Counted from the first letter of the stretch, positions 7,729 through 15,370 are shown. The stretch: DNA of 15,702 nt from Methylotenera_A sp040079935 (GCA_040079935.1 JBEBJI010000040.1:1-15702); one strand, 5' to 3'. Notes: generated from the letters alone by a model not told the origin. Made by a program: numbers and translations.

Positions 7729-10700
7729 TTAGTTTCTGTCTAGGTCGATGTCGATAGCAAGTGAACGAATTTCTTTCACCAACACATTAAATGACTCAGG
7801 CATCCCCGCATCAATTTTGTGTTCGCCTTTCACAATATTTTCGTACACTTTGGTACGCCCGTTTACGTCATCCGACTTAACAGTAAGCATTTCCTGCAAG
7901 GTGTAAGATGCGCCATAAGCTTCCAGCGCCCAAACCTCCATCTCGCCAAAACGTTGACCACCGAATTGCGCTTTACCGCCCAATGGCTGCTGTGTAACCA
8001 ATGAGTACGGACCTGTAGAACGCGCATGCATTTTGTCATCCACCAAGTGATGCAATTTAAGCACGTGCATATAACCTACAGTTACAGGACGCTCGAAGGC
8101 ATCACCTGTGCGGCCATCAAACAATTTCACCTGAGTCTTACCCGCAGAGAATTGCAATTGTTTAGTACGTGCATCATTATCCGGGAAGGCCAAATCCAAC
8201 ATCGCCTTAATATCAGATTCTGCGGCGCCATCAAATACTGGTGTCGCAAACGGCACACCATCTTGTAAATTGCGAGCCAGCTCTAAAATTTCAGCATCAG
8301 TGTAAGATTTAATATCTTCCTTTTTGCCAGTGCTATCGTTATATATTTGCTCTAAGAATTTACGAATCTCAGCCACTTTCACTTCTGATTCCAGCATTTC
8401 TTGAATGCGCAAACCTAATCCTTTAGCTGCCCAGCCCAAATGTACTTCTAAAATTTGACCAATATTCATCCGTGATGGAACGCCTAACGGGTTCAACACG
8501 ATGTCCATTGGCGTACCATCAGCCATGTGCGGCATATCTTCCACAGGTACGATTTTTGAAATCACACCTTTATTACCGTGGCGGCCAGCCATCTTGTCAC
8601 CTGGCTGAATACGACGTTTTACCGCCAAATACACTTTGACCATTTTTTGCACACCTGGTGGCAATTCGTCACCTTGAGTCAATTTACGTTTTTTTTCGTC
8701 AAAACGGCTATCGAACGTTACACGCGCTTGACTCAAACTGTCTTTCAACTGCTCCAATTGACGCGCAGCCTCTTCGTCGCTTAAACGAATATCAAACCAA
8801 TCGTAACGACCAACTGAGTCTAAATATTCGGCAGAAACTTTATCACCTTTTTTCAATTTATTAGGGCCGCCAGTTGCCGCCTTGCCATCTAACAGGCGGC
8901 GAATACGGCCAAACGCATCATCTTCTACAATACGCATTTGATCAGCCAAATCGTGCTTGTAGTGCGCCAATTGGTCATCAATAATTTGTTGTGCACGAGG
9001 ATCCCTATCGATGCCTTCACGCGTAAATACTTGCACATCAATCACGGTGCCGCTCATTCCTGAAGGCACGCGCAATGACGTATCTTTAACGTCAGATGCT
9101 TTTTCACCAAAAATAGCGCGTAGCAATTTTTCTTCTGGTGTAAGTTGTGTTTCACCTTTTGGCGTCACTTTGCCCACCAATACATCGCCTGCTTCAACTT
9201 CGGCACCTATGTAGATAATACCAGATTCATCCAAGCGACCAATCATGCGCTCACTCAAGTTTGAAATATCTTGCGTGATTTCTTCTGCGCCCAATTTGGT
9301 ATCACGCGCCACTACTGATAACTCTTCAATGTGAATTGATGTATATCTATCATCGCCCACTACACGCTCTGAGATTAGAATCGAATCCTCATAGTTGTAA
9401 CCGTTCCAAGGCATAAAGCCTACCAACATGTTTTGACCAAGCGCCAATTCACCCATGTCAGTTGATGCGCCATCAGCAATAATATCGCCACGAGCGAGAC
9501 TCTCACCCACTTTTACTAATGGGCGCTGGTTAATGTTTGTGTTCTGATTTGAGCGTGTGTATTTGGTGAGGTTGTATATATCTACGCCCACTTCACCCGC
9601 TTTGGCTTCATCATCGTTTACACGAATCACGATACGCGCAGAATCAACGTAATCAACTGTGCCACCACGACGCGCTTGTACAGTCGTACCAGAGTCAATG
9701 GCTACAGTACGTTCAATACCAGTGCCCACTACTGCTTTTTCAGCGCGCAAACATGGTACTGCCTGACGCTGCATGTTGGCTCCCATTAAGGCTCGATTCG
9801 CATCATCGTGTTCTAAGAATGGAATAAGAGAAGCTGCAACCGACACAATTTGACTTGGCGCAACGTCCATATATTGCACTCGCTCAGGCTGAGTCATGGT
9901 AAATTCGTTGTGATAACGTGAAGAAATCAGTTCTTCTTTAAACAAGCCTTTTGCATCCAGCTCAGTGTTCGCTTGCGCGATCATGAATTGGCTTTCTTCA
10001 ATCGCAGACAAGTAGTCAATCGTTGCAGATACTTTATTGCCTTCAACACGACGATAAGGTGTTTCTAAGAATCCATATTGATTTGTGCGCGCAAACAATG
10101 CGAGTGAGTTAATCAAACCAATGTTTGGACCTTCTGGCGTCTCAATCGGGCACACACGACCGTAATGGGTGGTATGTACGTCACGCACCTCAAAGCCTGC
10201 TCTTTCGCGCGTTAAGCCGCCTGGACCAAGCGCAGAAATGCGACGTTTGTGCGTGATTTCTGACAACGGATTGGTTTGATCCATAAATTGTGAGAGTTGG
10301 CTAGAGCCAAAAAACTCACGAATCGCGCTAGAAACTGGTTTAGCGTTAATTAAATCATGAGGCATTAAGTTGTCAGATTCCGCTTGGCTTAAACGCTCTT
10401 TAACTGCGCGCTCTACCCGCACTAAACCAGCGCGGAATTGATTCTCGGCCAATTCACCCACTGAGCGAATGCGACGATTTCCCAGATGATCAATATCATC
10501 AATCTCGCCGCGACCATTGCGCAACTCAAGCAAAACACCAACCACAGACAAAATATCATCATTCGATAACACATTTGCACCTTGATCGATTTGCGGGCCG
10601 ACGCGCTCGTAGAACTTGCGCATCCAATTCGCACTACGTTCTTCTTGCTTGTTTGGATATGCACGACGATTGAACTTCATACGGCCAACAACAGATAAAT

Positions 10701-11901
10701 CGTAGCGGTCTTCATTAAAGAACAGACCGTGGAATAAGGCTTCTACGGCATCCTCTGTTGGCGGTTCGCCTGGGCGCATCATGCGGTAAATTGCCACTTT
10801 TGCGCTATATTGATCAGGGATTTCATCAATGCGCAAAGTTTGTGAAATAAAGTCCCCATGATCCAAATCGTTTGTATAAAGCGTATTAATTTGCGTAACT
10901 TTTGCTGCAATTAATTTTTCGATTAAAGTTTCGGTAATTTCATCGTTAGCCATCGCAACGATTTCGCCTGTTTCTTTGTCGACAATATTATTGGCCAGTG
11001 CACGGCCCATAATGAAATCTGTCGGAACTGCTATTTTTTTAACGCCAGCTTTTTCAATATCGCGAATATGCTTAACGGTGATACGTTTATCTTTAGCAAC
11101 CAGCACATTGCCCGCTTTGTCGGCAATATCAAATTTAGCCATTTCGCCGCGAAGGCGATCTGCTACCAACTCAAATTCCACGCCTTTTGGGCCGATATGG
11201 AACGTATCAGTATCGTTAAATGTTTCTAAAATTTGTTCTGGTGTATAACCCAATGCTTTAAGTAAAATCGTCACTGGCATTTTGCGGCGGCGATCGACGC
11301 GGAAATACAAGTAATCTTTAGGATCAAACTCAAAGTCCAACCATGAGCCACGATAAGGAATAATACGTGCTGAGAACAGCAACTTACCAGACGAATGGGT
11401 TTTACCGCGATCATGCTCAAAGAACACGCCTGGACTGCGATGCAATTGTGAAACAATCACACGCTCAGTACCGTTAATCACAAACGAACCGTTTTCAGTC
11501 ATCAATGGCAATTCGCCCATGTAGACTTCTTGCTCTTTTACTTCTTTAACTGTTGGTTTAGAAGCCTCTTTATCCATGATGGTTAAGCGCACTTTTACGC
11601 GCAACGGCGCAGCGAAAGTGAGGCCTCGTTGTTGACATTCTTTTACATCAAATGGCTCATTGCCAAGTTGATAGCTAACGTAATCTAAGCGCGCATTGCC
11701 AGAGTGGCTGACGATTGGAAATACTGAGCTAAATGTTGATTCTAAGCCAGCTGCAGCACGTTTTTCTGCTGGGATTTCTGCTTGTAAAAATGCTTTATAT
11801 GACTCCAACTGCATCGCGAGCAAGTAAGGTACTTCTTGCACACTTTCACGTTTTGCGAAGCTTTTACGAATGCGTTTTTTTTCGGTAAAGGAATAGCTCA
11901 T
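7729..11901 (-). CDS. rpoB: DNA-directed RNA polymerase beta subunit
   Basis: This 1390-residue protein is the beta subunit. I chose the ATG at 11901 (MSYSFTEKKRIRKSFAKR) because AGGAGA (11911-11906) lies five bases upstream and the N-terminus matches the family. An in-frame ATG 25 codons earlier has no such support. The rifampicin-binding region lies at about 532-563 and reads GSSQLSQFMDQTNPLSE. Asp541, His551 and Ser556 are the sensitive-type residues. The Thr in DQTNP is a natural betaproteobacterial variant as I recall it, not a resistance change. The active-site GDKMAGRHGNKG is at 1101-1112, with Lys1103 and Lys1111. Compared with E. coli there is an insertion of about 20 residues near 413-445, typical of Betaproteobacteria. 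The stop is TAA, ten bases before rpoC. Confidence 0.99.
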   Translation of the reverse strand: MSYSFTEKKRIRKSFAKRESVQEVPYLLAMQLESYKAFLQAEIPAEKRAAAGLESTFSSVFPIVSHSGNARLDYVSYQLGNEPFDVKECQQRGLTFAAPLRVKVRLTIMDKEASKPTVKEVKEQEVYMGELPLMTENGSFVINGTERVIVSQLHRSPGVFFEHDRGKTHSSGKLLFSARIIPYRGSWLDFEFDPKDYLYFRVDRRRKMPVTILLKALGYTPEQILETFNDTDTFHIGPKGVEFELVADRLRGEMAKFDIADKAGNVLVAKDKRITVKHIRDIEKAGVKKIAVPTDFIMGRALANNIVDKETGEIVAMANDEITETLIEKLIAAKVTQINTLYTNDLDHGDFISQTLRIDEIPDQYSAKVAIYRMMRPGEPPTEDAVEALFHGLFFNEDRYDLSVVGRMKFNRRAYPNKQEERSANWMRKFYERVGPQIDQGANVLSNDDILSVVGVLLELRNGRGEIDDIDHLGNRRIRSVGELAENQFRAGLVRVERAVKERLSQAESDNLMPHDLINAKPVSSAIREFFGSSQLSQFMDQTNPLSEITHKRRISALGPGGLTRERAGFEVRDVHTTHYGRVCPIETPEGPNIGLINSLALFARTNQYGFLETPYRRVEGNKVSATIDYLSAIEESQFMIAQANTELDAKGLFKEELISSRYHNEFTMTQPERVQYMDVAPSQIVSVAASLIPFLEHDDANRALMGANMQRQAVPCLRAEKAVVGTGIERTVAIDSGTTVQARRGGTVDYVDSARIVIRVNDDEAKAGEVGVDIYNLTKYTRSNQNTNINQRPLVKVGESLARGDIIADGASTDMGELALGQNMLVGFMPWNGYNYEDSILISERVVGDDRYTSIHIEELSVVARDTKLGAEEITQDISNLSERMIGRLDESGIIYIGAEVEAGDVLVGKVTPKGETQLTPEEKLLRAIFGEKASDVKDTSLRVPSGMSGTVIDVQVFTREGIDRDPRAQQIIDDQLAHYKHDLADQMRIVEDDAFGRIRRLLDGKAATGGPNKLKKGDKVSAEYLDSVGRYDWFDIRLSDEEAARQLEQLKDSLSQARVTFDSRFDEKKRKLTQGDELPPGVQKMVKVYLAVKRRIQPGDKMAGRHGNKGVISKIVPVEDMPHMADGTPMDIVLNPLGVPSRMNIGQILEVHLGWAAKGLGLRIQEMLESEVKVAEIRKFLEQIYNDSTGKKEDIKSYTDAEILELARNLQDGVPFATPVFDGAAESDIKAMLDLAFPDNDARTKQLQFSAGKTQVKLFDGRTGDAFERPVTVGYMHVLKLHHLVDDKMHARSTGPYSLVTQQPLGGKAQFGGQRFGEMEVWALEAYGASYTLQEMLTVKSDDVNGRTKVYENIVKGEHKIDAGMPESFNVLVKEIRSLAIDIDLDRN

Positions 11902-11974
11902 AGCGTCTCCTGATATTTTGAGGGTAGAAGACAAAACACTTTTCATCCACTGCAATGTTTTGATTTCTAACATC

Positions 11975-11992
11975 AAAGATTATCAAATCTTT
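11975..11992 (-). other. Small hairpin in the rpoB leader
   Basis: AAAGATT (11992-11986) pairs perfectly with AATCTTT (11981-11975) around a TGAT loop. It begins just downstream of a candidate -10 box and is not followed by a U-tract. If that promoter is used, the hairpin would lie at the very 5' end of the rpoB message. Its function is unknown. Confidence 0.4.
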
Positions 11993-11998
11993 AAAGTT

Positions 11999-12027
11999 AA
12001 AATAGTTACAATTTGTTACAAATTCAA
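11999..12027 (-). promoter_or_regulatory. Candidate secondary sigma70 promoter for rpoB-rpoC
   Basis: On the minus strand TTGAAT (12027-12022) and TATTTT (12004-11999) are separated by exactly 17 bases. Each matches four of six consensus positions. It lies after the attenuator-like hairpin and about 98 bases before the rpoB start, so it could restore polymerase expression if upstream transcripts end early. The region is AT-rich, and similar scores can arise by chance. Confidence 0.3.
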
Positions 12028-12046
12028 CTGCCTAGAAACGACGAAA

Positions 12047-12066
12047 GCTGACGGTTGCCCGTCAGC
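12047..12066 (-). terminator. GCAA-tetraloop hairpin between rplL and rpoB (attenuator or RNA processing site)
   Basis: GCTGACGG (12066-12059) pairs perfectly with CCGTCAGC (12054-12047), closing a stable GNRA-type GCAA loop. The downstream tract TTTCGTCGTTTCT is only partly U-rich, which suits partial rather than complete termination. In E. coli this gap holds a known attenuator and an RNase III processing site that set the ratio of L12 to RNA polymerase. The same role here is an inference from position and structure. Confidence 0.65.
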
Positions 12067-12089
12067 CTGAGTACGTTCAAATCCTACTA

Positions 12090-12467
12090 TTATTTGATTT
12101 CGCCAGTCGCGCCAGCTTCAATCAATTTTTTCAATGCTGCATCAGCATCTGCCTTGTTAACGCCTTCTTTAATAGCTTTTGGTGCACCATCAACTAAGTC
12201 TTTTGCTTCTTTCAAACCAAGTGCTGTTAATTCGCGAACCGCTTTAATAACACTCACCTTTTGTTCCCCAGCAGTTAACAACATTACCGTGAACTCAGTT
12301 TGCTCAGCTGCAGCAGCCGCTGGTGCACCTGCCGCGCCACCAGCTGCTACAGCTACCGCTGCTGCTGAAACGCCAAATTTTTCTTCGATTTCTTTAATAA
12401 ATGCTGTCAAGTCCAGCACCGACATCTTGCCTACTGCTTCTAAAATATCTGCATTTGTAATTGCCAT
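12090..12467 (-). CDS. rplL: 50S ribosomal protein L7/L12 (bL12)
   Basis: This 125-residue acidic protein is L7/L12, the multi-copy stalk protein that recruits and activates translation GTPases such as EF-Tu and EF-G. The N-terminal dimerisation and L10-binding domain covers about residues 1-33. It is followed by an Ala/Gly-rich flexible hinge at roughly 34-54 (AAAVAVAAGGAAGAPAAAAA). The C-terminal factor-binding domain contains the conserved VIKAVRELTALGLKEAKDLV. The start is ATG at 12467 with AAGGAA upstream, 31 bases after the rplJ stop. The stop is TAA. A strong hairpin follows, which would let L12 be made in excess over RNA polymerase. Confidence 0.98.
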   Translation of the reverse strand: MAITNADILEAVGKMSVLDLTAFIKEIEEKFGVSAAAVAVAAGGAAGAPAAAAAEQTEFTVMLLTAGEQKVSVIKAVRELTALGLKEAKDLVDGAPKAIKEGVNKADADAALKKLIEAGATGEIK

Positions 12468-12498
12468 TTGAATATTCCTTAAAATTTAATAATGTGGT

Positions 12499-12990
12499 TT
12501 AAGCTACTTCTTTAGCATCACGAATTGCCGCCATCGCGCGTGCGAATTTAGTTGGCACTTCATTGAGCGTACGCGCAAATTTAGCAAGCAATTCTTCGCG
12601 ACTAAGCATAGATGCCAAGGCTTGTACGCCCGCAGCATTCATTACTTGGTTTGGAACAGCGCCCGCTTTAATCACAAATTTGTCGTTGGCTTTTGCAAAG
12701 TCGTTAAGCACTTTTGCTGCCGCAACTGGGTCTTGGCTAATGCCAAAAACCAACGGCCCGACCATATCATTTGCAAGACTAGAAAACGCGGTATTTTCAA
12801 CTGCACGACGCACTAAAGTATTTTTTAGCACACGTAAGTAAACACCAGATTTTCGAGCATTTGCACGTAATATAGTCATATCTGCAACGCCTGTTCCGCG
12901 ATATTCTGCAAGAACAATGACTTGTGCTTGAGCAACTTGTGCGCTAACTTCAGCTACAACTGCTTTTTTCTCTATAAGATTAAGACTCAA
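12499..12990 (-). CDS. rplJ: 50S ribosomal protein L10 (uL10)
   Basis: This 163-residue protein is L10, the base of the ribosomal stalk. Its N-terminal part binds 23S rRNA next to L11, and its C-terminal helix holds L12 dimers. Family hallmarks are KKAVVAEV at residues 8-15, VIVLAEYRGTGVADMT, YLRVLKNTLVRRAVE and GVQALASMLSREELLAK. The start is TTG at 12990-12988: no in-frame ATG fits, and AGGAG (13003-12999) lies eight bases before it. The E. coli protein has 165 residues, so length is normal. A leader RNA with L10-leader features precedes it, so repression by the L10-L12 complex is likely. A slow TTG start may add to that control. Confidence 0.97.
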   Translation of the reverse strand: MSLNLIEKKAVVAEVSAQVAQAQVIVLAEYRGTGVADMTILRANARKSGVYLRVLKNTLVRRAVENTAFSSLANDMVGPLVFGISQDPVAAAKVLNDFAKANDKFVIKAGAVPNQVMNAAGVQALASMLSREELLAKFARTLNEVPTKFARAMAAIRDAKEVA

Positions 12991-12998
12991 TGCCTTTT

Positions 12999-13004
12999 CT
13001 CCTT
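12999..13004 (-). promoter_or_regulatory. rplJ ribosome binding site supporting a TTG start
   Basis: AAGGAG on the minus strand ends eight bases before the TTG at 12990. This spacing decides the rplJ start, because the expected N-terminus (SLNLIEKKAVVAEV) begins right after the TTG and no ATG is available. Confidence 0.75.
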
Positions 13005-13009
13005 TCCGT

Positions 13010-13205
13010 TAATAAAGTGCCGCACAAAGTGCAACACCGCTCACGGCGTCCTTATTCAGGCTAAAATAATCCTGTGTCTGGTTTCGCCATCTGCGCTGGT
13101 TTCAGAAGATAGAAAACAGAGGACAGTAACATCTCTTTCACCCATTTTCTCTCCGCCTCAATTAAACCCTAGCCTTAAAGGCTTTATAGGTTCCAACGGT
13201 CTTTG
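13010..13205 (-). ncRNA. L10 leader (autoregulatory RNA of the rplJ-rplL operon)
   Basis: This is most of the 304-base gap between rplA and rplJ. The minus strand carries AAAGACCGTTGG at 13204-13193 and CCAGCGCAGATGGCGA at 13099-13084. CGTTGG (13198-13193) pairs with CCAGCG (13099-13094), next to the GCAGATGG segment that I recall as conserved in betaproteobacterial L10 leaders and as part of the kink-turn bound by L10-L12. Two internal hairpins lie between these strands: GCC/GGC enclosed by CCTA/TAGG near 13170-13190, and AGAAAA/TTTTCT (13150-13145 with 13116-13111) enclosing AGAG/CTCT. Near the rplJ start two further hairpins occur at 13034-13049 and 13022-13032. In this family, bound L10-L12 blocks rplJ translation. 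The fold was drawn by eye. Confidence 0.7.
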
Positions 13206-13257
13206 ATGCTCTTGCCGCTTAAAAACATATCTAAGCAACAAGCCCAAAGTTCTTTCT

Positions 13258-13280
13258 TTGAGTAATTTTAAACTACTCAA
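13258..13280 (-). other. 7-bp hairpin just after rplA
   Basis: TTGAGTA (13280-13274) pairs perfectly with TACTCAA (13264-13258) around a 9-base AT-rich loop, 14 bases after the rplA stop. The tract after it is A-rich rather than U-rich, so it is not a standard terminator. It could be a processing or stability element between the L11-L1 and L10-L12 messages. Confidence 0.4.
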
Positions 13281-13294
13281 TAATTCTTTAAATC

Positions 13295-13978
13295 TTAAGC
13301 AATGCTCGCTTGATCAATACGCACGCCAGCACCCATGGTGCTAGAGACTGATATTTTTTTCAAAAACACGCCTTTAGTAGCAGCTGGCTTAGCCTTAGCA
13401 AGCGCATCAACCAAAGCAGCTAAATTACCTTGCAATTGCTCGACCGTAAACGAAGCCCGACCAATGGTACAGTGCACAATGCCGCCTTTGTCTGTACGAT
13501 ATTGCACTTGACCAGCTTTTGCATTTTTAACCGCAGTCGCCGCATCTGGCGTTACTGTGCCTACTTTTGGGTTTGGCATTAGGCCGCGCGGGCCTAATAC
13601 TTGACCAAGCGTACCTACAATACGCATCGCGTCTGGCGTAGCAATTGCCACGTCAAAATCCAGAAAACCAGCTTTTACTTTTTCTGCCAAATCTTCGAAA
13701 CCAACAAAGTCAGCACCCGCCGCTTTAGCAGCTTCAGCTTGTGCACCTTGCGCAAAAACAGCCACGCGCGTTACTTTACCAGTACCGTTTGGTAGCACCA
13801 ATGCGCCACGAACTAATTGGTCAGACTTACGTGCATCAATACCTAAGTTAATCACGGTATCAATTGATTCGTTAAATTTTGCAGTCGCACCTTCTTTAAC
13901 CAAGCCCAATGCTTCAGTCGCTGGATAAAGTTTGTCACGATCTACTTTTGCGCGAAGCGCGTTTATACGTTTAGCCAT
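13295..13978 (-). CDS. rplA: 50S ribosomal protein L1 (uL1)
   Basis: This 227-residue protein is L1, which forms the mobile L1 stalk at the ribosomal exit site. It also represses its own operon by binding its mRNA. Conserved stretches are FNESIDTVINLGIDARKSDQ, QVLGPRGLMPNPKVGTVT and the C-terminal KKISVSSTMGAGVRID. The start is ATG at 13978-13976 (MAKRINALRAKVDRDK), one base after the rplK stop (TAACATG), implying coupled translation with rplK. An upstream in-frame start would add 22 residues unlike L1 that overlap rplK, so I rejected it. The E. coli protein has 234 residues. The stop is TAA. Confidence 0.98.
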   Translation of the reverse strand: MAKRINALRAKVDRDKLYPATEALGLVKEGATAKFNESIDTVINLGIDARKSDQLVRGALVLPNGTGKVTRVAVFAQGAQAEAAKAAGADFVGFEDLAEKVKAGFLDFDVAIATPDAMRIVGTLGQVLGPRGLMPNPKVGTVTPDAATAVKNAKAGQVQYRTDKGGIVHCTIGRASFTVEQLQGNLAALVDALAKAKPAATKGVFLKKISVSSTMGAGVRIDQASIA

Positions 13979-13979
13979 G

Positions 13980-14411
13980 TTATACACCCTCCACTTCAAT
14001 ACCCATACTGCGTGCGCTACCAGCAATAATACGCACCGCAGCATCCATATCAGATGCGGTTAAGTCTGGCATCTTAGTTGTTGCAATTTCTTCCGCTTGT
14101 TTACGCGTGATTTTGCCTACTTTGTTGGTATGCGGCGTTGCTGAACCTTTTTCAACTTTTGCTGCTTTTTTAATTAGAATCGTCGCAGGCGGCGTTTTCA
14201 TGATAAAAGTAAAACTCTTATCAACAAAAGCTGTAATCACCACTGGAATCGGCAATCCTGGCTCTACGCCTTGGGTTGCAGCGTTAAACGCTTTACAAAA
14301 CTCCATAATATTGAGACCACGTTGACCCAATGCAGGACCGACTGGTGGGCTAGGGTTGGCTTTGCCTGCAGGAATCTGCAGTTTAATGTAGCCTAGTACT
14401 TTCTTTGCCAT
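13980..14411 (-). CDS. rplK: 50S ribosomal protein L11 (uL11)
   Basis: This 143-residue protein is L11, which binds the GTPase-associated region of 23S rRNA and is needed for RelA-dependent stringent signalling. The N-terminal domain has the proline-rich segment PSPPVGPALGQRG at residues 20-32, the site linked to thiostrepton binding. The C-terminal RNA-binding domain includes GKITRKQAEEIATTKMPDL and ends GSARSMGIEVEGV. The start is ATG at 14411-14409 with AGGAGA upstream. The stop is TAA, one base from rplA. The E. coli protein has 142 residues. A candidate L1-binding hairpin lies in the gap before it. Confidence 0.98.
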   Translation of the reverse strand: MAKKVLGYIKLQIPAGKANPSPPVGPALGQRGLNIMEFCKAFNAATQGVEPGLPIPVVITAFVDKSFTFIMKTPPATILIKKAAKVEKGSATPHTNKVGKITRKQAEEIATTKMPDLTASDMDAAVRIIAGSARSMGIEVEGV

Positions 14412-14433
14412 GATGCTTCTCCTATGTGGGTAA

Positions 14434-14465
14434 TAACGCTTTAACTAAACTAAAGCTCCCCGTTA
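14434..14465 (-). promoter_or_regulatory. Candidate L1 operator hairpin upstream of rplK
   Basis: In the 69-base nusG-rplK gap, GCTTTA (14456-14451) pairs perfectly with TAAAGC (14443-14438) around a 7-base loop. Below it TAAC (14465-14462) pairs with GTTA (14437-14434), leaving an asymmetric 5-base bulge GGGGA on the 5' side. A helix-bulge-helix with a GGGA-type bulge resembles L1-binding RNA. In E. coli L1 controls the L11-L1 operon from this same leader. Binding here is inferred, not shown. Confidence 0.35.
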
Positions 14466-14480
14466 ATAAAACTTCTACTA

Positions 14481-15017
14481 CTAAACTTCTTTTTCGATTT
14501 GGCTGAAATCTAGTTCGACTGGTGTAGCGCGGCCAAAAATAACCACTGCAACACGTAATTTACTTTTCTCGTAATTAATTTCTTCCACCGTGCCAGAAAA
14601 GTCTTTAAACGGACCATCCACCACACGTACGGATTCACCTTTTTCAAAAGTAAGCTTTTGTGTTGGATTCGACTTGCTATCATCCATACGCTGCAAAATA
14701 ATTTCAACTTCTTTGTCTTTAATCGGTGTGGGCTTTTGTGCACTGCCTCCAATAAACGCTGTCACGCGCGGCGTACTTTTAATCAAGTGCCAACTTTCGT
14801 CAGACATACTCATTTGCACGAGTACATAGCCAGGATATAAGCGACGCTCAGAAATCTTCTTAACACCTGCTTTCATCTCAATCACTTCTTCAACAGGCAC
14901 CAAAATATCGCCAAATTGATCTTGCAAGCCAGAACGTGCGATACGCTCTTCAATACCGGCTTTCACTGATTTTTCCATTCCGGAAAAAGCTTGGACTGCA
15001 TACCAACGCATACTCAT
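14481..15017 (-). CDS. nusG: Transcription elongation/antitermination factor NusG
   Basis: This 178-residue protein is NusG, which binds RNA polymerase through its NGN domain and links it to Rho or to ribosomal S10 through its KOW domain. The NGN domain starts with RWYAVQAFSGMEKSVK (residues 4-19) and includes RRLYPGYVLVQM. The KOW motif KGESVRVVDGPFKDFSGTV spans about 126-144, and the protein ends FGRATPVELDFSQIEKEV. I chose the ATG at 15017 because it forms a TAATG overlap with the secE stop, has GGAG upstream and gives the family N-terminus. A longer reading adds 45 out-of-family residues inside secE. The stop is TAG. The E. coli protein has 181 residues. Confidence 0.98.
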   Translation of the reverse strand: MSMRWYAVQAFSGMEKSVKAGIEERIARSGLQDQFGDILVPVEEVIEMKAGVKKISERRLYPGYVLVQMSMSDESWHLIKSTPRVTAFIGGSAQKPTPIKDKEVEIILQRMDDSKSNPTQKLTFEKGESVRVVDGPFKDFSGTVEEINYEKSKLRVAVVIFGRATPVELDFSQIEKEV

Positions 15018-15364
15018 TAAGCACTCCGTCCCATTAACCATTGCACCATATATGCGAATCCAATATCGACGACAGCCAAGAAAGCCGCCACAATCACTAC
15101 CAAAACAAATACTGCAACAGTGGTCTGAATTGTTTCTTTTCTTGTAGGCCAAACCACTTTTTTAGCCTCGGCGACAGATTCACCAACAAAGCCCAGCGCC
15201 GTTTGCCCTTGCGGTGTTGTCCACAATACCGCGATAGCCGCAGCCAAACCTGCCAGTATGGCAAGAATTCGCAGCACTAAAGCTTTATCTGCGAGAACAT
15301 AAAAGCCAGCAATGCCAGCTGCCAATAGCAGCGCGGACAATACCAGCTTAATTTTATCAATCAT
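15017..15364 (-). CDS. secE: Preprotein translocase subunit SecE
   Basis: This 115-residue protein is SecE, an inner-membrane part of the SecYEG protein-conducting channel that stabilises SecY. Three hydrophobic spans are visible at about residues 6-27, 30-48 and 83-109, as in the three-span proteobacterial form. Between spans two and three lies the conserved amphipathic cytoplasmic segment ESVAEAKKVVWPTRKETIQT. The start is ATG at 15364. No good Shine-Dalgarno sequence precedes it: the upstream bases are AGTAAAGACGATAACG. It is the first protein gene after tRNA-Trp and overlaps nusG by one base. The secE-nusG pairing is standard in bacteria. Confidence 0.97.
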   Translation of the reverse strand: MIDKIKLVLSALLLAAGIAGFYVLADKALVLRILAILAGLAAAIAVLWTTPQGQTALGFVGESVAEAKKVVWPTRKETIQTTVAVFVLVVIVAAFLAVVDIGFAYMVQWLMGRSA

Positions 15365-15370
15365 CGTTAT

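Noticed and set aside
11558..11601. Drug-resistance changes in rpoB or rpsL
   Set aside because: The key RpoB residues (Asp541, His551, Ser556) and S12 Lys43 and Lys88 are wild type; the Thr in DQTNP is a natural lineage variant.
11902..11976. In-frame 25-residue N-terminal extension of rpoB
   Set aside because: The shorter ATG at 11901 has AGGAGA at good spacing and gives the family N-terminus; the extension is AT-rich leader sequence that includes the candidate hairpin.
12055..12471. 138-codon plus-strand open frame opposite rplL
   Set aside because: Its Ala/Ser-rich product mirrors the Ala-rich hinge and codon bias of L12 on the other strand.
13190..13290. Possible rplJ promoter between rplA and the L10 leader
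   Set aside because: AT-rich -10-like words are present, but none has a recognisable -35 box at 16-18 bases.
13979..14044. 22-residue N-terminal extension of rplA
   Set aside because: It overlaps rplK and does not resemble L1; MAKRINALRAKV is the normal L1 start.
15018..15152. 45-residue N-terminal extension of nusG
   Set aside because: It lies wholly inside secE in another frame and is unlike NusG; the TAATG overlap start has a ribosome binding site.
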